A DNA stretch of 64,000 nt, taken from Rhizobiales bacterium 63-22. GTDB taxonomy: Bacteria > Pseudomonadota > Alphaproteobacteria > Rhizobiales > Rhizobiaceae. Of the stretch, positions 38,908 through 48,508 are shown piece after piece; the first letter of the stretch is position 1, and each line of letters starts with the position of its first letter. The stretch lies in NCBI GenBank assembly GCA_001898995.1, contig MKVZ01000003.1, forward strand, positions 148,473 through 212,472, given 5' to 3'. Made by a program: the position numbers and the translations under genes. Under the pieces are notes generated by a model. That model searched no databases and had not been told where the DNA came from. It worked only from the letters and a program-made list of their open reading frames with translations.

Positions 38908-38987
38908 GGCCCGGCTTCTACGGCGGCCTACCGCGTGAGCCGGGCAAAATCCGCGATGGTCTTTCCGGGGCTTTTACAACGCGCTTG

Positions 38988-39035
38988 GAGCGCCGATCCG
39001 ATGGGATCAGATCGGCGCTCTATCTATTTGTTTTT
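38988..39035 (+). terminator. Rho-independent terminator of the transporter operon
   Basis: GAGCGCCGATC/GATCGGCGCTC followed by TATCTATTTGTTTTT. Confidence 0.8.
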
Positions 39036-39060
39036 ACGCGCATCTATTCCGAAAACCGTT

Positions 39061-40401
39061 TCACACTTTTCGGGACGCGCTGAGCGCCGCCTCGACCGAG
39101 GCGAGGAAGCGGTCGGCCTCGGGCTTCTTCAACACCAGCGGCGGGCGGATTTTCAGAATGTTGGCCCCCGGCCCGGTGGCGCTGATCAGCACGCCGTTGC
39201 GGCGCATGTGGTTGACCAGCGACGCGGCCATGCGGGCGTTGGGCGCGTTGGTTTCGCGGCTCTCCACGCATTCGACCGCGAGGAACAGGCCGGCCCCGCG
39301 CACGTCGCCGACATCGTCGCGGCCCGCCGTCAGTTGCGTGAGACCCTGCTTGAGGTAGAGGCCTACGTCGCGGGCGTTTTCCAGGAGGCCTTCCTCCTCG
39401 ATCACGTCGAGCACCGCCATGCCGGCGGCGCAGGCGACCGGGTTGCCGCCGAAGGTGTTGAAATAGCGCGTCTTGGCGCCGAATTCCGCCACCAGTTCGG
39501 GCCGGAGCGCCACGCCCGCCACCGGAAAGCCGTTGCCCATGGGCTTGCCCATCGTCACCATGTCGGGGACGACGCCATGGCGCTGGAAGCCCCAGAATGC
39601 CTCGCCGGTGCGGGCGAAGCCGGGCTGCACCTCGTCGGCGATGAACAACCCGCCCTCGGCGCGGATCAGGTCGACGGCGGGTTTCAGGAAACCGGCCGGA
39701 TCGGGATAGAGCCCATCGCTCGAAAAGATGGTGTCGACGATGAAGGCGGCCGGCTCGATCCCGTCGGCGCGCATGGCGGCGATGGCCTGCGCCAGATCGG
39801 CGGCGAGGCGCGCGCCCTGCTCGGCCGGGGGCACGAACAGCGCGTTGGGGGCGGGGATCATGCGCACCCGCTTGCCGCGCGGCACGAAATCGCCGAGCGA
39901 GGGCGAGATTTCCGCCACCGCCTCGGTCAGGCCGTGATAGGCGAGCTTCGTCACGATGACGCCCTGCCGGCGGGTGAAGGCGCGCGTGATGCGCAGCGCG
40001 AGGTCGTTGGCCTCGGAGCCGGTGCAGGTGAACATCATGTGCCCCAGCGCCATATTCCCTGTAGTTTGCGGCATGGTGGCGAGAAGCCGCTCGGCATAGG
40101 CGACCACGCCTTCGTGCAGGTAGCGCGTGTGGGTGTTGAGCACGCCGAGCTGGTGGCTCACCGCCTCGACCACCTTCGGGTGGCAATGACCGACGGAGGC
40201 CACGTTGTTATAAGCGTCGAGATAGGCGCGGCCGTCCTTGTCGTAGAGCCAGACGCCCTCGCCGCGCACGAGATGGATCGGCTCCTCGTAGAACAGCTTG
40301 TAGGCGGGGCCGAGCGCGCGGTTGCGGCGCTCGATCAGGGCCATGTCCTCGGGGTCGAGATCGGCGGGCCGGTTGGGGTCGAAGGCGTTGACCATGCTCA
40401 T
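39061..40401 (-). CDS. Class III aminotransferase-fold protein, possible amino-alcohol-phosphate phospholyase
   Basis: VASVGHCHPKVVEAVSHQLGVLNTHTRYLHE and IADEVQPGFARTGEAFWGFQ; overlaps the kinase gene. Confidence 0.82.
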   Translation of the reverse strand: MSMVNAFDPNRPADLDPEDMALIERRNRALGPAYKLFYEEPIHLVRGEGVWLYDKDGRAYLDAYNNVASVGHCHPKVVEAVSHQLGVLNTHTRYLHEGVVAYAERLLATMPQTTGNMALGHMMFTCTGSEANDLALRITRAFTRRQGVIVTKLAYHGLTEAVAEISPSLGDFVPRGKRVRMIPAPNALFVPPAEQGARLAADLAQAIAAMRADGIEPAAFIVDTIFSSDGLYPDPAGFLKPAVDLIRAEGGLFIADEVQPGFARTGEAFWGFQRHGVVPDMVTMGKPMGNGFPVAGVALRPELVAEFGAKTRYFNTFGGNPVACAAGMAVLDVIEEEGLLENARDVGLYLKQGLTQLTAGRDDVGDVRGAGLFLAVECVESRETNAPNARMAASLVNHMRRNGVLISATGPGANILKIRPPLVLKKPEADRFLASVEAALSASRKV

Positions 40402-41480
40402 CGGGCGGTTTCCTTGTTGTCGCGGGCGGCGGCGCGCAGGGCCTGCGCCGTCTTCTCGGGGCCGGCCTCGTCCAGCACGGCGAGGCCGCGCCGGGCGGCG
40501 TATGTGTTGCGCAGGATATAGGGGGCGTTTTCGGGATAGCGCCGCGCGCGCCACGCGGCGATGGTCAGCGTGGTGGCGTGGCGCAGGCGGATGAGATCAG
40601 GCAGCAGCGCCAGTTCCTCGTCCTCCAGCGGCGTGACCGCCGCATAGCCGGCCACCATCTCCGCCAAGCGCCCGATGCCGCCCTCGCCGGTCCCGACCGG
40701 ATAGGAGCAGGCGATCGCGAGGTCGCAGACGAGCGGCGTGAACACCATGTCGCCGAAATCGATCACGCCGGTGGGACGGGTGGCCAAGGGCGCGTCGACC
40801 AGCAGGTTGTGGGGGTTGAGATCGTTGTGCACAATCTGCGCGCGGAGCGCGGGCAGGCGCGGCGCGATTTCGGCCTCGAAGCGGTCGAGAAGCGCGGTCA
40901 GCCGCCTGTGCAGGGCGGCGTCCTCGACGGCGTCGAGCATGGGGCGCAGCCGTCCGGCGTGCTTGATGTCCCATTGCAGGAAATGGCCGCCGGCGGCGTG
41001 GAAGAAGCCGCGCAGGCCGCGCGCGAGCCGGGCGAGCAGGTCGCCCATGGCGCGGTCGAGGCCGGTGCCGGGCTGGGCCGCGTGCAGCATGTGGCCTTCG
41101 AGCCACGACATCAGCCGCGCGACGTGCCGCTCGCCGGAGCGGCTTGTCACCACGGCCCAGTCCGCGCCGGCGCGGGTGGGGTGGATGCGCTGCACGGGCA
41201 GCGACGGGTCGACCGCCGCCAGATGGGTCAGCGCCATCGTCTGCATCTCCGTGACCGCGCGGTCCTCCGCGCCGTTGGTGATTTTCAACAGCGCCTGTCC
41301 GCCATCGGAGAGCCGGATGTGGAAATTCGCGTCCCGCTCCGAGGAGAGAAGCTTGAATTCTCCCTCGACGCCGTAGATATCTCGCGCGATTTCCGCCGCC
41401 TGTCCGGCGTCGATCAGCGGCGGCGACTGCGCCAGCAGGGAGGCGTCCGGTTCGGCGGCGGGGATGGAGGCTTTGTTCAA
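40398..41480 (-). CDS. Aminoglycoside phosphotransferase-fold small-molecule kinase (hydroxylysine/amino-alcohol kinase-like)
   Basis: IVHNDLNPHNLLVD...GVIDFGDMVFTPLVCDLAIA. Confidence 0.85.
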   Translation of the reverse strand: MNKASIPAAEPDASLLAQSPPLIDAGQAAEIARDIYGVEGEFKLLSSERDANFHIRLSDGGQALLKITNGAEDRAVTEMQTMALTHLAAVDPSLPVQRIHPTRAGADWAVVTSRSGERHVARLMSWLEGHMLHAAQPGTGLDRAMGDLLARLARGLRGFFHAAGGHFLQWDIKHAGRLRPMLDAVEDAALHRRLTALLDRFEAEIAPRLPALRAQIVHNDLNPHNLLVDAPLATRPTGVIDFGDMVFTPLVCDLAIACSYPVGTGEGGIGRLAEMVAGYAAVTPLEDEELALLPDLIRLRHATTLTIAAWRARRYPENAPYILRNTYAARRGLAVLDEAGPEKTAQALRAAARDNKETAR

Positions 41481-41498
41481 GGGCGATATCCTTGTGGG

Positions 41499-42290
41499 TC
41501 AAACGGTGGAGTTGCTGCCGCCGGCCAGGCATTCGCCGCCGTCCACCACCAGCGCGTGGCCGGTGATGAAGGAGGAACGGTCGGAGCACAGGAAAAGAAT
41601 GGCTTCCGCGATCTCCTCCGGGCGGCCGAACCGGCCCATCGGCACGAGATCGCGCACCACCTTCTCCAGCGCCGCGCGACCGCCGAGCTGTGTTTCATAA
41701 GGCCCGTTGAAGGGCGTGTCGACCCATCCGGGGCAGAGCGCATTGACGCGGACGCCGTCCCGCGCATAGTCGAGCGCGATCTGCTTGGTCATGGTGATGA
41801 CGGCGGACTTGGTGGTGATATAGGCGAGCATGCCCTTGTCGAGGAACACGCCGGCGTTGGAGGCGGTGTTGAGGATGACGCCGCCGCCTTGCGCGCGCAT
41901 ATGGGGCAGCACCGCGCGGCAGGCTGAGAATTGCGCTACCACGTTGATCTCCCAGGACTTGCGCATGTCGGCGGCGTCGATCTGCTCCAGCGCGCCGGCG
42001 ATCTGGATGCCGGCGTGGTTGTGCAGGATGTGGATCCCGCCATGGCTTTCCGCCGTGCGGGCGAAGAGGGCCGTGACGGCGGCCTCGTCGGCGACGTCGA
42101 GCGCCGCGGCATCGGCCCGGCCGCCCGCCGCGCGGATCATCCCGGCGGTCTGCGCGGCCGCCTCGCCGTCGCGGTCGGTGACCACGGCGAAAGCGCCGTT
42201 GGCGGCCAGAATCCGCGCCGATTCCCGGCCGATGCCGGAGCCCGCGGCGGTGATCACGGCGACCTTGCCGCCCAGAAGCTCTTGGTTCAT
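41499..42290 (-). CDS. SDR family oxidoreductase
   Basis: GKVAVITAAGSGIGRESARILAANGA; YITTKSAVITMTKQIALDYARDGVRVNALCPG. Confidence 0.92.
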   Translation of the reverse strand: MNQELLGGKVAVITAAGSGIGRESARILAANGAFAVVTDRDGEAAAQTAGMIRAAGGRADAAALDVADEAAVTALFARTAESHGGIHILHNHAGIQIAGALEQIDAADMRKSWEINVVAQFSACRAVLPHMRAQGGGVILNTASNAGVFLDKGMLAYITTKSAVITMTKQIALDYARDGVRVNALCPGWVDTPFNGPYETQLGGRAALEKVVRDLVPMGRFGRPEEIAEAILFLCSDRSSFITGHALVVDGGECLAGGSNSTV

Positions 42291-42301
42291 CGCAATTCTC
42301 C

Positions 42302-42721
42302 CTAAAAACGTTTCGAGAACAGGCCGCGCCGCTCATAGACGTCGGCGGCCTCGTCGATCAGCGCGGCGATGCGCTTCGCGCCGTAATCGCGCAGAAGCTC
42401 GGCCGCGCGCTCGCGCATCGGGGCCGCGGATTGGGCGCGGCCGGGGCGGAGCAGCTCGTAGGTGTCGAGGATGAGCGCCTGCGGCACGCGGGCGAGTTCG
42501 GCGGCGCGCTCCAGATTCTCGGCCAGCCGGTCGCGCGCGCTAGCGCGGGCCACATCGGCCTGAAGCCGCAGCATTTCCGGCGCGATGGCGAGGTCGGCCG
42601 GCGTGACGCGGCCCTCCAGCACCGCTTCGAGGGTGAAGTCGGCGAGCGAGAGGCCGCTCGCCGTCCGCACTTTTTCGGGGGCCTTTTCGGACAGGGGATA
42701 GAGGTCGCGGGGATCGGTCAT
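42302..42721 (-). CDS. Diol/glycerol dehydratase small subunit
   Basis: YPLSEKAPEKVRTASGLSLADFTLEAVLEGRVTPADLAIAPEMLRLQADVARASARDRLAENLERAAEL. Confidence 0.93.
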   Translation of the reverse strand: MTDPRDLYPLSEKAPEKVRTASGLSLADFTLEAVLEGRVTPADLAIAPEMLRLQADVARASARDRLAENLERAAELARVPQALILDTYELLRPGRAQSAAPMRERAAELLRDYGAKRIAALIDEAADVYERRGLFSKRF

Positions 42722-45030
42722 GAATTGCGCTCCGGGCTGGCGAAGAACATGTCTTCCGGCTCCGCGCCGGGCTCGGTCATCTCCGTCTCGATGGCGTAGA
42801 GCAGCGCCACGCGCGGATGGAAGCGCGCGCCGAGCGCCAGGCCGTCATTGGCGACGATGATCGGCTCAGGCGTCTCGCCCCATGTCATGCGGCCGGCGTT
42901 GCGGCCCATGGCGCGGTATTGCGCCAGCGACACCAGCGGGGCGTTCGAGAAAAGCTCGAGATTCATATGCGGCAGGCGGTCGCGCTGGTGGATGATCGCC
43001 GTGCCCTTGGCCTGAATGCCGATGCCGTAGCCGGAGCCGGCCAGATGCGCCGCCGTCAGGCCGAGGAAGGAGGTGTCGGCGGTGTGACGGATGCGCACGA
43101 CGCGCGGCAGGCCGCCGCCTTCCAGCACCCCCGCCACCAGCGCGTCGAGCACGTCGGTGACGGCGTGGCCAGCCGTGGTCTGGTGCAGCCGGTCGCCGAA
43201 GGCGGGGCTGACGCCGATCACCACCTCGTGCGGATCGCGGCCCTTCTCCGCCGCGCCGATGGCGTAGAACTGCGCCGAGCCGGGCGGCGGCTCACGCCGG
43301 CCCTCGGCGCTCAGCACCTGATCGCGGCCGATGACGCCGCGGATCGCCTTGACCCGGTCCCAGCGCGCCTCGTCCATGCGATAGCCGGTGCCGGGGCCGG
43401 AATAGTCGTTGGGATCGTTGACGGCGCTGACCACGCGGCCGTCGCGGATCACCGCCGAGGTTTGCAGATAGTCGCCGCTGATGCGCTGGCGCAGCATGCC
43501 GAGCAGGTTCTCGGCCATCTCCTTATGGCCGCGCGCGGCCAGCGCCCGCGCCACGTCGAGCGCCGTCAGCCCGCGCCCGGAGACGGCGCGGCTGATGGCG
43601 AGCGTCTCGACCGGCGAGAAGGTCTCGGTCTCGCCGGAGCCGGAGGCGCGCACGACGCTGTCCTTCATCGCGGCGGTCGCCTCGGCCAGCCCAAGCTCGT
43701 CCAGCACGTCGCCGAGCGCGTCGACCGCCTGCCGGCGCAGGCGCAGGGCCTCCTCCTCGGACAGCGGAACCAGCCCGCCGTCGGCCTGGAAATCGCGTTG
43801 CAGGACCAGATAGTCCTCCAGCTCCTCGGCGTTGAACAGCGAGGGGTTGAAGGAATTGTCATAGGCCTTGATCGAGCCGAAGCCGGAGGTGATGAGGTCG
43901 GAGCCGGCGAGAAGATAGGGCGTGATCTTCGCGCCCACGCGCACCTCGGATTCGGAGATGCGGGTGTCGTTGCCGGAGGCGCATTCGAGCCCCAGCCAGA
44001 CGGCCAGAAGGTTTTCGGCCAGCAATTCGCGCACGCCGCCGGGCATGGAGGCGGTCAGCGGCGCGCCGTCTATGCCGCCGTTCTGCGTGCCCTGCACGCC
44101 CATGGCGCGTTGCAGGCAGACGCAGCGCGCCTCCAGATAAAGCACCGAGCATTTTTCGTGAAAGCCCATCAAAAGCTCGGACGCCGCGCCGGAGGTGCAG
44201 CGCGCCTTGACGCCGCGCGAGGCGTAGGCGGCGGTGAGAAACGTCTTCGACCACGGCGTGTCGTCGCCGTCGACGAAGGCGCGCTCGGTGCCGTAGACCG
44301 ACACGGTCTCGGCATAGGTGGCGAGGCCGGCGAGGCCGATCTTCAGTTCCTCTGCCTCCTCGATGGAGCACTGGAACAGCGTGCTGCCGCGCCCGGCGGC
44401 GGCCCCTACCGTGCAGGCCAGCGCATTGGCCCAGGCGTTGCCGGCCACGCGCATGGTGGTCTCGATCTCGTCGAAGCCGAGCCCCACGGCGATGGCCGCG
44501 TCGGCGGCCAGTTGCAGCGGGTCGTCCTTGGCGTTGGTGACATGGGCCTGATTGCCGGGGCTGCGGCGCTGGCGCATCTTGGAATAGGCGAAGGTCGCCT
44601 CCAGCGCCGACAGAAGCCCCACCACCTCGGCCAGCTTGGCCGGCGTCATGCCGCGCCCCAGCCGCTCCAGCTCGGCGCGCGGCACGTTCACGTCGACCAG
44701 CATGCGCGCGATGGCCTCGCTCGGCAGCGCCATGGCCTCCGCAGCGACCGCGCGGTCGATGTGGTGGGCGGCGATGAAGCTGTCGAGAATGTCGAAATCG
44801 GCCACCGCCTTGCCGTCCATCTCGGCGATGCCGCCGTCGGGGCCGAAGCGCAGGCTCGGCGCGGGATCGTAAGGGCTGCGGAAGACGGAAAAGCCGTGCT
44901 CGGGATTTTCCTCGGCGAAGCTGTCGAGACGCAGCGGCCGCGCGTCCCATTCCCGCATGCGGTTCCAGCGCTGCTTTTCATCGCTGGCTCGGGCCTTGAT
45001 GCTGTCGGAGTCGAAAGTCATGATCGCCAT
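42718..45030 (-). CDS. B12-dependent diol/glycerol dehydratase, fused large + medium subunits
   Basis: Large-subunit signatures (RRSPGNQAHVTNAKDDPLQLAADAAIA, CTSGAASELLMGFHEKCSVLYLEARCVC) then medium-subunit region (VIGVSPAFGDRLHQTTAGHAVTDVLDALVAGVLEGG). Confidence 0.94.
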   Translation of the reverse strand: MAIMTFDSDSIKARASDEKQRWNRMREWDARPLRLDSFAEENPEHGFSVFRSPYDPAPSLRFGPDGGIAEMDGKAVADFDILDSFIAAHHIDRAVAAEAMALPSEAIARMLVDVNVPRAELERLGRGMTPAKLAEVVGLLSALEATFAYSKMRQRRSPGNQAHVTNAKDDPLQLAADAAIAVGLGFDEIETTMRVAGNAWANALACTVGAAAGRGSTLFQCSIEEAEELKIGLAGLATYAETVSVYGTERAFVDGDDTPWSKTFLTAAYASRGVKARCTSGAASELLMGFHEKCSVLYLEARCVCLQRAMGVQGTQNGGIDGAPLTASMPGGVRELLAENLLAVWLGLECASGNDTRISESEVRVGAKITPYLLAGSDLITSGFGSIKAYDNSFNPSLFNAEELEDYLVLQRDFQADGGLVPLSEEEALRLRRQAVDALGDVLDELGLAEATAAMKDSVVRASGSGETETFSPVETLAISRAVSGRGLTALDVARALAARGHKEMAENLLGMLRQRISGDYLQTSAVIRDGRVVSAVNDPNDYSGPGTGYRMDEARWDRVKAIRGVIGRDQVLSAEGRREPPPGSAQFYAIGAAEKGRDPHEVVIGVSPAFGDRLHQTTAGHAVTDVLDALVAGVLEGGGLPRVVRIRHTADTSFLGLTAAHLAGSGYGIGIQAKGTAIIHQRDRLPHMNLELFSNAPLVSLAQYRAMGRNAGRMTWGETPEPIIVANDGLALGARFHPRVALLYAIETEMTEPGAEPEDMFFASPERNS

Positions 45031-45068
45031 CCCATCCCCGCCCGATGTGCCTGCGCTTCGTTATCCGC

Positions 45069-46223
45069 TCAGAACAATTTTCCCCGCGCGGTGACGGGCC
45101 AGAGCGTTTCCACCACGCCGTTACGGACGCCGACGAACCAGTCGTGGAGATTGCATGTCGGATCGCAGTGGCCCGGCACGAGCCGGATCCGGTCGCCGAG
45201 GCTGAGTTTCCGTTGCGGATCGTCGATCACGCCATGCTCGTCCGAAGCATCCAGATAGCGCAGATCGTCGGCATCGATGCGGGGCAGGCCGCTGTCGATC
45301 GCATGCGCCTTGTGGCCGGCGTCGCACACCGGCCGCCCCGGAACCGCGACGCTCATGACGGTGGTGAGCACGAGCAGCGCGTTTTCCATGCCACCCGATT
45401 TTCCGCCGTCGAGTTCGCGAACCCTGTCGTAATCCGCGTCCATGAAGACATAGGAGCCGCATTGCAGCTCGCTGACGGCGCCCAGTTCCGCGTCCAGAAC
45501 GAAGGAACCCGTTCCCGCCCCGCCGATCACGCGGCACTCCAATCCGGCCGCGGCGAGGGCGTGTATCGCATTTCCGGTAAGCGCCGCCGCCGCTTCGCCC
45601 CGCCTTCTGCGTTCGGCCGGATCATAGACATGCTGAAGACTGCCCTGATAGGCCTGAAGACCGTCGAAGCGCAGACCCGGCGCGTCCGCCACGGCGCGGG
45701 CGAGCGCGACGGCAGCCTCGCCGGGCGCGACACCGCAGCGGTCGGCGCCGCAATTGATCTCCACCAGCACGCCGATGACCTGCCCCTGCCGGCGCGCCTC
45801 GTCGGACAGGCTTAGGACGGAAGACAGATCGTCCACGCAGACGGAAATCCGCGCCTTTCCGGCCAGCGCCACCAGCCGCGCAATGCGGGGAGCCCCCCAT
45901 ATTTCGTTCGATACGAGGATATCGGAAATACCGGCGCGAACCAGCGCCTCGGCTTCTGACACTTTCTGGCAGCAGATTCCGCAGGCGCCGCCGCGTTCCA
46001 TCTGGATGCGGGCGATGTCGGCCGATTTGTGCGTCTTGGCGTGGGCGCGCAGGCGCAGGCCCGTGCGGTCGAGAAAAGCTTTCATGCGCGCGATATTGCG
46101 GTCGAAGGCGTCGAGGTCGATCACCAGAGCCGGTGTGACGATCCTCTCCACCGGGTCTCCCGGCCGCGCCGGAATGTCGTAGCCCACTTCCAGTCTGTCG
46201 AAATCCATCGGCGGGTTCCTCAT
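45069..46223 (-). CDS. DSD1-family PLP enzyme (D-threonine/3-hydroxy-D-aspartate aldolase-like)
   Basis: TPALVIDLDAFDRNIARM, LRAHAKTHKSADIARIQ, C-terminal metal motif PGHCDPTCNLHDWFVG. Confidence 0.87.
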   Translation of the reverse strand: MRNPPMDFDRLEVGYDIPARPGDPVERIVTPALVIDLDAFDRNIARMKAFLDRTGLRLRAHAKTHKSADIARIQMERGGACGICCQKVSEAEALVRAGISDILVSNEIWGAPRIARLVALAGKARISVCVDDLSSVLSLSDEARRQGQVIGVLVEINCGADRCGVAPGEAAVALARAVADAPGLRFDGLQAYQGSLQHVYDPAERRRRGEAAAALTGNAIHALAAAGLECRVIGGAGTGSFVLDAELGAVSELQCGSYVFMDADYDRVRELDGGKSGGMENALLVLTTVMSVAVPGRPVCDAGHKAHAIDSGLPRIDADDLRYLDASDEHGVIDDPQRKLSLGDRIRLVPGHCDPTCNLHDWFVGVRNGVVETLWPVTARGKLF

Positions 46224-46412
46224 CGATCCCATCGTCAGGCGCATGAGCCCGTGGCAGGGCCCTGTGTCGCCGCTGCCCGACCGCCCCGTGCGCCGGGCGA
46301 AATTCTTGCCCGGGATTCTTGCATGGGCGGCGGCGCTTCGCCAGTTCCGAAGAGTGCCTGCGCGGCTTTCCCGTATCAGGTCATAAGACAAGCGGATTTT
46401 GGATATGTCAAT

Positions 46413-46536
46413 CGATTTCGTAATTTCATGCCATGGGTTTCTTGTGGGTTCGGGATATGCCGGAAATATCGCGCTATACCGCTATTTCTTGACAGGGCAA
46501 CAGGGGCTTTGTAGCATGCGTAATCGATTTCCCAAT
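46413..46536. promoter_or_regulatory. Two AATCGATT-containing candidate regulatory sites in the divergent promoter region
   Basis: Minus-strand ATTACGAAATCG (46413-46424) and ATTGGGAAATCG (46525-46536), similar to ATTGCGAAATTG. Confidence 0.3.
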
Positions 46537-46594
46537 TGTACCGGATTCATGCCGCCGCAACGGCCGGACCGGGCACGAAACTGACCGGTGGAAG

Positions 46595-47374
46595 ATGGGC
46601 GGAAGGCTGAAGGACCGTGTGGCGGTCGTGACCGGCGCGGCGCAGGGCATCGGAACGGCGATCGCCGAGCGTTTCGCGGAGGAGGGCGCGTTCGTCGTCA
46701 TCGGCGACATGAACGCCGAAAAGGGGCGGGCGCTGGCCGACCGGCTGGGACCGGAACGCGCCTGTTTTCATCAGGCCGACATTTCCCGGGAAGAAGATGT
46801 CGCCAGCCTGTTCGACTTCGCCGTGAAACGCGCCGGCCGTATCGATATCCTCGCCCAGAATGCGGGCATCTATCCGCTGTCCATGATCGCGGAGACCACG
46901 CGCGAGCGCTGGGACAAGGTATTCGCGGTCAACATGACGGGAACGTTCATGGCGGCGAGGGCGTGCGTGCCCCTGATGCAGGCGCGCGGTTACGGTCGGA
47001 TGGTGTTTACCTCCTCGATCACCGGAACCCGGGTGGTCAATCCCGGTCACAGCGCCTATGCGGCCACCAAGGCGGCCATAAACGGCTTCATCAAGGCCGC
47101 GGCCATCGAGCTTGCCGGTCACGGGATTACCGTAAACGGGGTGGAGCCGGGAAACATCCTCACCGAGGGGCTTTCGGAGGGCAGGACGGGGGAATATATC
47201 GCCGCGATGGAGGAATCCATTCCCATGGGACGGCTGGGGACGCCGCGCGACGTCGCCAATGCCGCTCTTTTCCTCGCCTCCGATGACGCGGCCTACATCA
47301 CCGGCACGACCATCGTCGTGGATGGCGGGCAGACGCTGCCGGAAAGCTGGGACTTCAACGCCGGTCTGCGGTAA
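46595..47374 (+). CDS. SDR family oxidoreductase
   Basis: DRVAVVTGAAQGIGTAIAERFAEEGA; YAATKAAINGFIKAAAIELAGHGITVNGVEPGNI. Confidence 0.92.
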   Translation: MGGRLKDRVAVVTGAAQGIGTAIAERFAEEGAFVVIGDMNAEKGRALADRLGPERACFHQADISREEDVASLFDFAVKRAGRIDILAQNAGIYPLSMIAETTRERWDKVFAVNMTGTFMAARACVPLMQARGYGRMVFTSSITGTRVVNPGHSAYAATKAAINGFIKAAAIELAGHGITVNGVEPGNILTEGLSEGRTGEYIAAMEESIPMGRLGTPRDVANAALFLASDDAAYITGTTIVVDGGQTLPESWDFNAGLR

Positions 47375-48499
47375 CTAGCCGGTCAGGCCTGACTGGCCTG
47401 CCAGCGAGGCGCTCAGCAGCAGCGCCCCGGTGAGCGTGATGAAGAGCGCGGCGAGAACTTCGATCAGCGCGCGCAGCCGCCCCGACATGACACGCCCGCC
47501 GGCGAGGCGCAGCGCGGCGTTCTTCGCCGTCACCGCCAGCGTGGCCAGCGCCGCCACCGTGATGAAGGTGCCGAGCGCCATGGCGAAGACCGAGATCAGT
47601 CCGCCGGCGAGAAGCCCGTTCAGGAGCGCGAAGGTGAGCACGATCAGCGCGCCCGAGCAGGGGCGCAGCCCCACCGCGACGATGGCCGACCATGCCGCCT
47701 TCCAGTCCATGGCGTCGCCGCCGAGCGCCGCCGGATCGGCGATATGGGCGCCGCCGCAGGCCGCGCACACGTCGCCTGTACCGATGAAGATGTGATCCAT
47801 GCCCCGATCGGCCGCCGTCGCCGTGGCGGGCCGGTAGTTGAGCCGCGCCGTGCCCTTGCCTTTTTGGGCGATACCCCGCCATTCAGTGCTCGGGGCGGTG
47901 GCCGACGGCTGCGGCGCGGCCGGGCCGAAAAGGGCGGAGACGGCCGTAGGCGTCTTGTCGCGTCTGCGGAAAAGCAGCGGCAGCTTGCGCGTCAGCAGCC
48001 AGAGGCCGAAGAACAGCACCAGCGCGAAGCTCGCCGTCTCCATCCAGCCCGCCGTGCGGCCCATGGAAATGCCGGTGCCGCGCAGCACCAGCCATGCCAG
48101 CGCCACCACGGCGATGGCCATGAACGCCTGTAGCAGCGAGGAGACGAAGGAGAGGAATATGCCGCGCCTGAGCGCCGTCTCGCTGGCGATCATGTAGGAG
48201 GAAATGACCGCCTTGCCGTGGCCGGGACCGACGGCATGGAAGATGCCGTAGATGAAGGAGAGGCCGATCAGCACGGAAGCCTGCCACGGGTCGTCGCGCA
48301 TGGCCTTCAGCGCGCCGGTCATGGCCAGATAGAAATTGCGCTGCTGTTCGTTGATCCACAGGATGATATGGGCGAAGGGGCCGGTCGGCTCCAGCGCCGC
48401 CTCGTTCGCGCCGATGCCGAGCGAGGATTGCGCATAGGCATGCGCCGCCATCGCCGCGAGGCCGAGGGGAAGCATGATGAGGATTGCCGGTCTCTTCAT
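47375..48499 (-). CDS. NicO/RcnA-type nickel/cobalt transporter
   Basis: YGIFHAVGPGHGKAVISSYMIA; AIVAVGLRPCSGALIVLTFAL. Confidence 0.92.
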   Translation of the reverse strand: MKRPAILIMLPLGLAAMAAHAYAQSSLGIGANEAALEPTGPFAHIILWINEQQRNFYLAMTGALKAMRDDPWQASVLIGLSFIYGIFHAVGPGHGKAVISSYMIASETALRRGIFLSFVSSLLQAFMAIAVVALAWLVLRGTGISMGRTAGWMETASFALVLFFGLWLLTRKLPLLFRRRDKTPTAVSALFGPAAPQPSATAPSTEWRGIAQKGKGTARLNYRPATATAADRGMDHIFIGTGDVCAACGGAHIADPAALGGDAMDWKAAWSAIVAVGLRPCSGALIVLTFALLNGLLAGGLISVFAMALGTFITVAALATLAVTAKNAALRLAGGRVMSGRLRALIEVLAALFITLTGALLLSASLAGQSGLTG

Positions 48500-48508
48500 T
48501 CCGGGGGG

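Noticed and set aside
42817-45258. 813-aa ORF on + opposite the diol dehydratase
   Set aside because: Low-complexity R/H/G/A-rich translation antisense to a clear conserved gene; typical GC-rich shadow ORF.
47372-47377. Directly abutting stop codons of convergent genes (SDR and NicO)
   Set aside because: Tight convergent packing is common in compact genomes; no further signal seen.
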